DNA of 64,000 nt from Pseudomonadales bacterium (GTDB taxonomy: Bacteria > Pseudomonadota > Gammaproteobacteria > Pseudomonadales > IMCC2047): the NCBI GenBank assembly GCA_024234615.1, contig JACKNY010000002.1, forward strand, positions 682,001 through 746,000. Reading direction: 5' to 3'. The notes under the pieces are model-generated. The model was not told where the DNA came from. It worked only from the letters and a program-made list of their open reading frames with translations, and made no database searches. Position numbers and translations under genes: made by a program. Below are positions 62,882-64,000 of the stretch, piece by piece (position 1 is the stretch's first letter; each line of letters starts with the position of its first letter).

Positions 62882-63448
62882 TTATGCCGCTTTCTTAACA
62901 GGCTGTGCCTTTACAAAAGCATCTTTAACAAAGTTCATGTTGCTTTCAACCAAACCGGCAAACAAGCCTGCTTTGTTCCAGAAGTTTTCAGCAACAATTT
63001 CTTGCTGCTCTTCAGCAAATTTCTTCTGCGCTTCAAAAGCTGCTTCCAAATCTTTGCTGTTTAACAATGTATCTGCCTGGGCCAACGCATCTTCAACTGT
63101 TTCACGCACTTGCACTGATTGCAGAATAACTGCGTCAGTCAAAGCGTTTACATTAGTTGCAACCAAGTTAGCTGCCAATTTAGCGTTCTTCTGAGCCAAT
63201 TCAGGATTTGCAAAAGACTCCATGTACTCTTTAGCAGCCTTCAGTGTATCAGCATCAACCAGTTTATCTAAATTGCCTTGGAACTGATCAAAGTTATAAA
63301 AGCTTTTGAAGTTCTCTTGGATGGCTTCAACATCATAGAATTTTTTAACTGATTCTTGAATGGCGTTAAAGTCATAAGCCTTGTTGAAGTTTGCTTGGAA
63401 AGCTTCAGCATCAAATAAATTTTTAAAACTATCTTGAAAGTTCATCAT
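62882..63448 (-). CDS. Phasin family protein
   Basis: 188 aa, rich in Phe, Ala, Asn and Lys, without membrane segments. The N-terminal 60 residues repeat a short unit: FNKAYDFNAIQESVKKFYD, VEAIQENFKSFYNFDQFQ, giving amphipathic helices that bind polyhydroxyalkanoate granules. The C-terminal part is a long helix with AQKNAKLAANLVATNVNALTD and ends in a basic QPVKKAA tail. Strong own terminator and two candidate PhaR boxes upstream suggest a highly expressed single-gene unit that is switched on when granules draw off PhaR. Confidence 0.88.
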   Translation of the reverse strand: MMNFQDSFKNLFDAEAFQANFNKAYDFNAIQESVKKFYDVEAIQENFKSFYNFDQFQGNLDKLVDADTLKAAKEYMESFANPELAQKNAKLAANLVATNVNALTDAVILQSVQVRETVEDALAQADTLLNSKDLEAAFEAQKKFAEEQQEIVAENFWNKAGLFAGLVESNMNFVKDAFVKAQPVKKAA

Positions 63449-63473
63449 TTTTTAATCTCCATAAATAATATTA

Positions 63474-63486
63474 TGCACTGCAAAAT
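63474..63486. promoter_or_regulatory. Candidate PhaR box 1 before the phasin gene
   Basis: TGCACTGCAAAAT, found again exactly at 63539-63551, 65 bp away. TGC-rich sites are the known type of PhaR targets, and PhaR is encoded next door. Box 1 lies 26 bp from the phasin start codon, where binding would block transcription. Confidence 0.6.
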
Positions 63487-63538
63487 CTGTTAATAGCAAA
63501 TATATACGGAGCTTTAGATTCTGTCAACAATTATTTTT

Positions 63539-63551
63539 TGCACTGCAAAAT
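63539..63551. promoter_or_regulatory. Candidate PhaR box 2 between phaR and phasin genes
   Basis: Second exact copy of TGCACTGCAAAAT. It lies 39 bp past the phaR stop and about 90 bp before the phasin start, near where the phasin promoter should be. Confidence 0.6.
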
Positions 63552-63589
63552 AATTGTTTCAGCGTTATGTGAAGATTATTTGAAAGGCT

Positions 63590-64000
63590 TCAATCTGATT
63601 CTTTTTTCTGATTTCCAGCCGCAGTGAAAGCCGTCATGAAATTGATGTTCTGTTCGGAAATCTTCTTTAGCATATTCATAGGACTGGCATCAAGCAGCTG
63701 CCGCATCTGGCGTTGTAAGCCATCCTGCTGGTCAAGAAAAGCCGCCAAGCTGTGCTCCAAATATTGACTCAGCAGCCCCTGCATACCGCTACCATAAAAG
63801 CGTATCAATTGTTGCAGCAGCTTATTGGTCAATAGCGCTTCTTTACCGCTATCTTCCATTTCGCTGATTATCTGCAGCAAAACCGCACTGGTTAAATCTT
63901 TCCCTGTTTTAGAGTCCTCCACGCGGAACTCATCATGCTTCAACACCAACTGCTTTACATCTTCTAGCGTCACAAACTGACTATCAGTTGTGTCATAAAG
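63590..64000 (-). CDS. phaR: Polyhydroxyalkanoate synthesis repressor PhaR (start beyond the right edge)
   Basis: 137 codons open to the window edge. The visible part starts LYDTTDSQFVTLEDVKQLV, the end of the PHB_acc_N DNA-binding domain, followed by KTGKDLTSAVLLQIISEME and a helical C-terminal domain with FYGSGMQGLLSQYLEHSLAAFLDQQ, which binds PHA. The first dozen or so residues (usually a RxIKKYPNRR stretch) lie outside the window. PhaR represses phasin genes and lets go when granules form, which fits its place directly before the phasin gene. Confidence 0.93.
   Translation of the reverse strand, partial: LYDTTDSQFVTLEDVKQLVLKHDEFRVEDSKTGKDLTSAVLLQIISEMEDSGKEALLTNKLLQQLIRFYGSGMQGLLSQYLEHSLAAFLDQQDGLQRQMRQLLDASPMNMLKKISEQNINFMTAFTAAGNQKKESD

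Noticed and set aside
1..64000. CRISPR array, tRNA, rRNA or prophage
   Set aside because: No regularly spaced repeats, no cloverleaf or rRNA sequence and no phage structural genes were noticed on reading the window.

Overview
The window is a 64 kb chromosome segment from a Gram-negative bacterium, most likely a marine gammaproteobacterium of the Cellvibrionales/Pseudomonadales type. The grounds are the conserved order queA-tgt-yajC-secD-secF, then trmJ and cysE, a phasin next to phaR, several outer-membrane proteins (TonB receptors, DUF1302 barrels), and base composition a little under 50% GC. The lineage is inference from gene content; no rRNA or other marker gene lies in the window.

Left part (1-28 kb, all on the minus strand). 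Read in the direction of transcription from 28,061 leftwards, a long run of genes encodes: a luciferase-like F420-type oxidoreductase, a fumarylacetoacetase-fold enzyme, an M20 amidohydrolase, a fused FO synthase (fbiC), a PuuE-like polysaccharide-deacetylase-fold amidohydrolase, a homocitrate/isopropylmalate-synthase-like condensing enzyme, a second identical copy of the F420-type oxidoreductase, an NADPH:F420 oxidoreductase (npdG), a DUF971 protein, a DMT exporter and two related membrane proteins. Then comes a four-gene envelope cassette (YCF48-like lipoprotein, RND/MmpL transporter, DUF1302 barrel, DUF1329 protein). After it comes a three-subunit molybdenum hydroxylase with its maturation genes (split XdhC, MoeA-like/MocA fusion, start of a NifS/SufS-like cysteine desulfurase at the window edge). 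The set looks like one deazaflavin- and molybdenum-dependent catabolic system, probably for a nitrogen-containing ring compound or an amide. The substrate is not identified. Two of the transcription units share a 35 bp element centred on the palindrome ATTACYAAGTTRGTAAT, and a related core lies just before the divergent operon.

Middle part (28.7-42.4 kb). Divergent plus-strand genes encode two ketopantoate-reductase-like enzymes and a creatinase-like M24 protein that lacks the usual metal ligands; they end at a strong terminator. Next is a TonB receptor, an Asp-box (sialidase-like) protein and a TlpA-type thioredoxin. An MFS transporter, a LuxR-type regulator, and an operon of short-chain dehydrogenase, class III PLP enzyme and APH-type kinase follow. 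The last two resemble an amino-alcohol kinase and phospho-lyase pair.

Right accessory part (42.6-55 kb). A truncated TonB receptor abuts a truncated IS5-type transposase. Then comes a second, divergent copy of the YCF48-RND-DUF1302-DUF1329 cassette in the same order, a SAM methyltransferase, dehydrogenase scraps, a decayed IS91-type transposase, and two tandem metallo-beta-lactamase-fold hydrolases. The second cassette is therefore bracketed by IS scars.

Right end (55.2-64 kb). Core genes: cysE, a small DUF6316-like gene, trmJ, secF, secD, yajC, tgt, queA, a phasin and the start-truncated phaR, with two exact 13 bp repeats between phasin and phaR that are good PhaR operator candidates. I saw no tRNA, rRNA, CRISPR array or replication origin.
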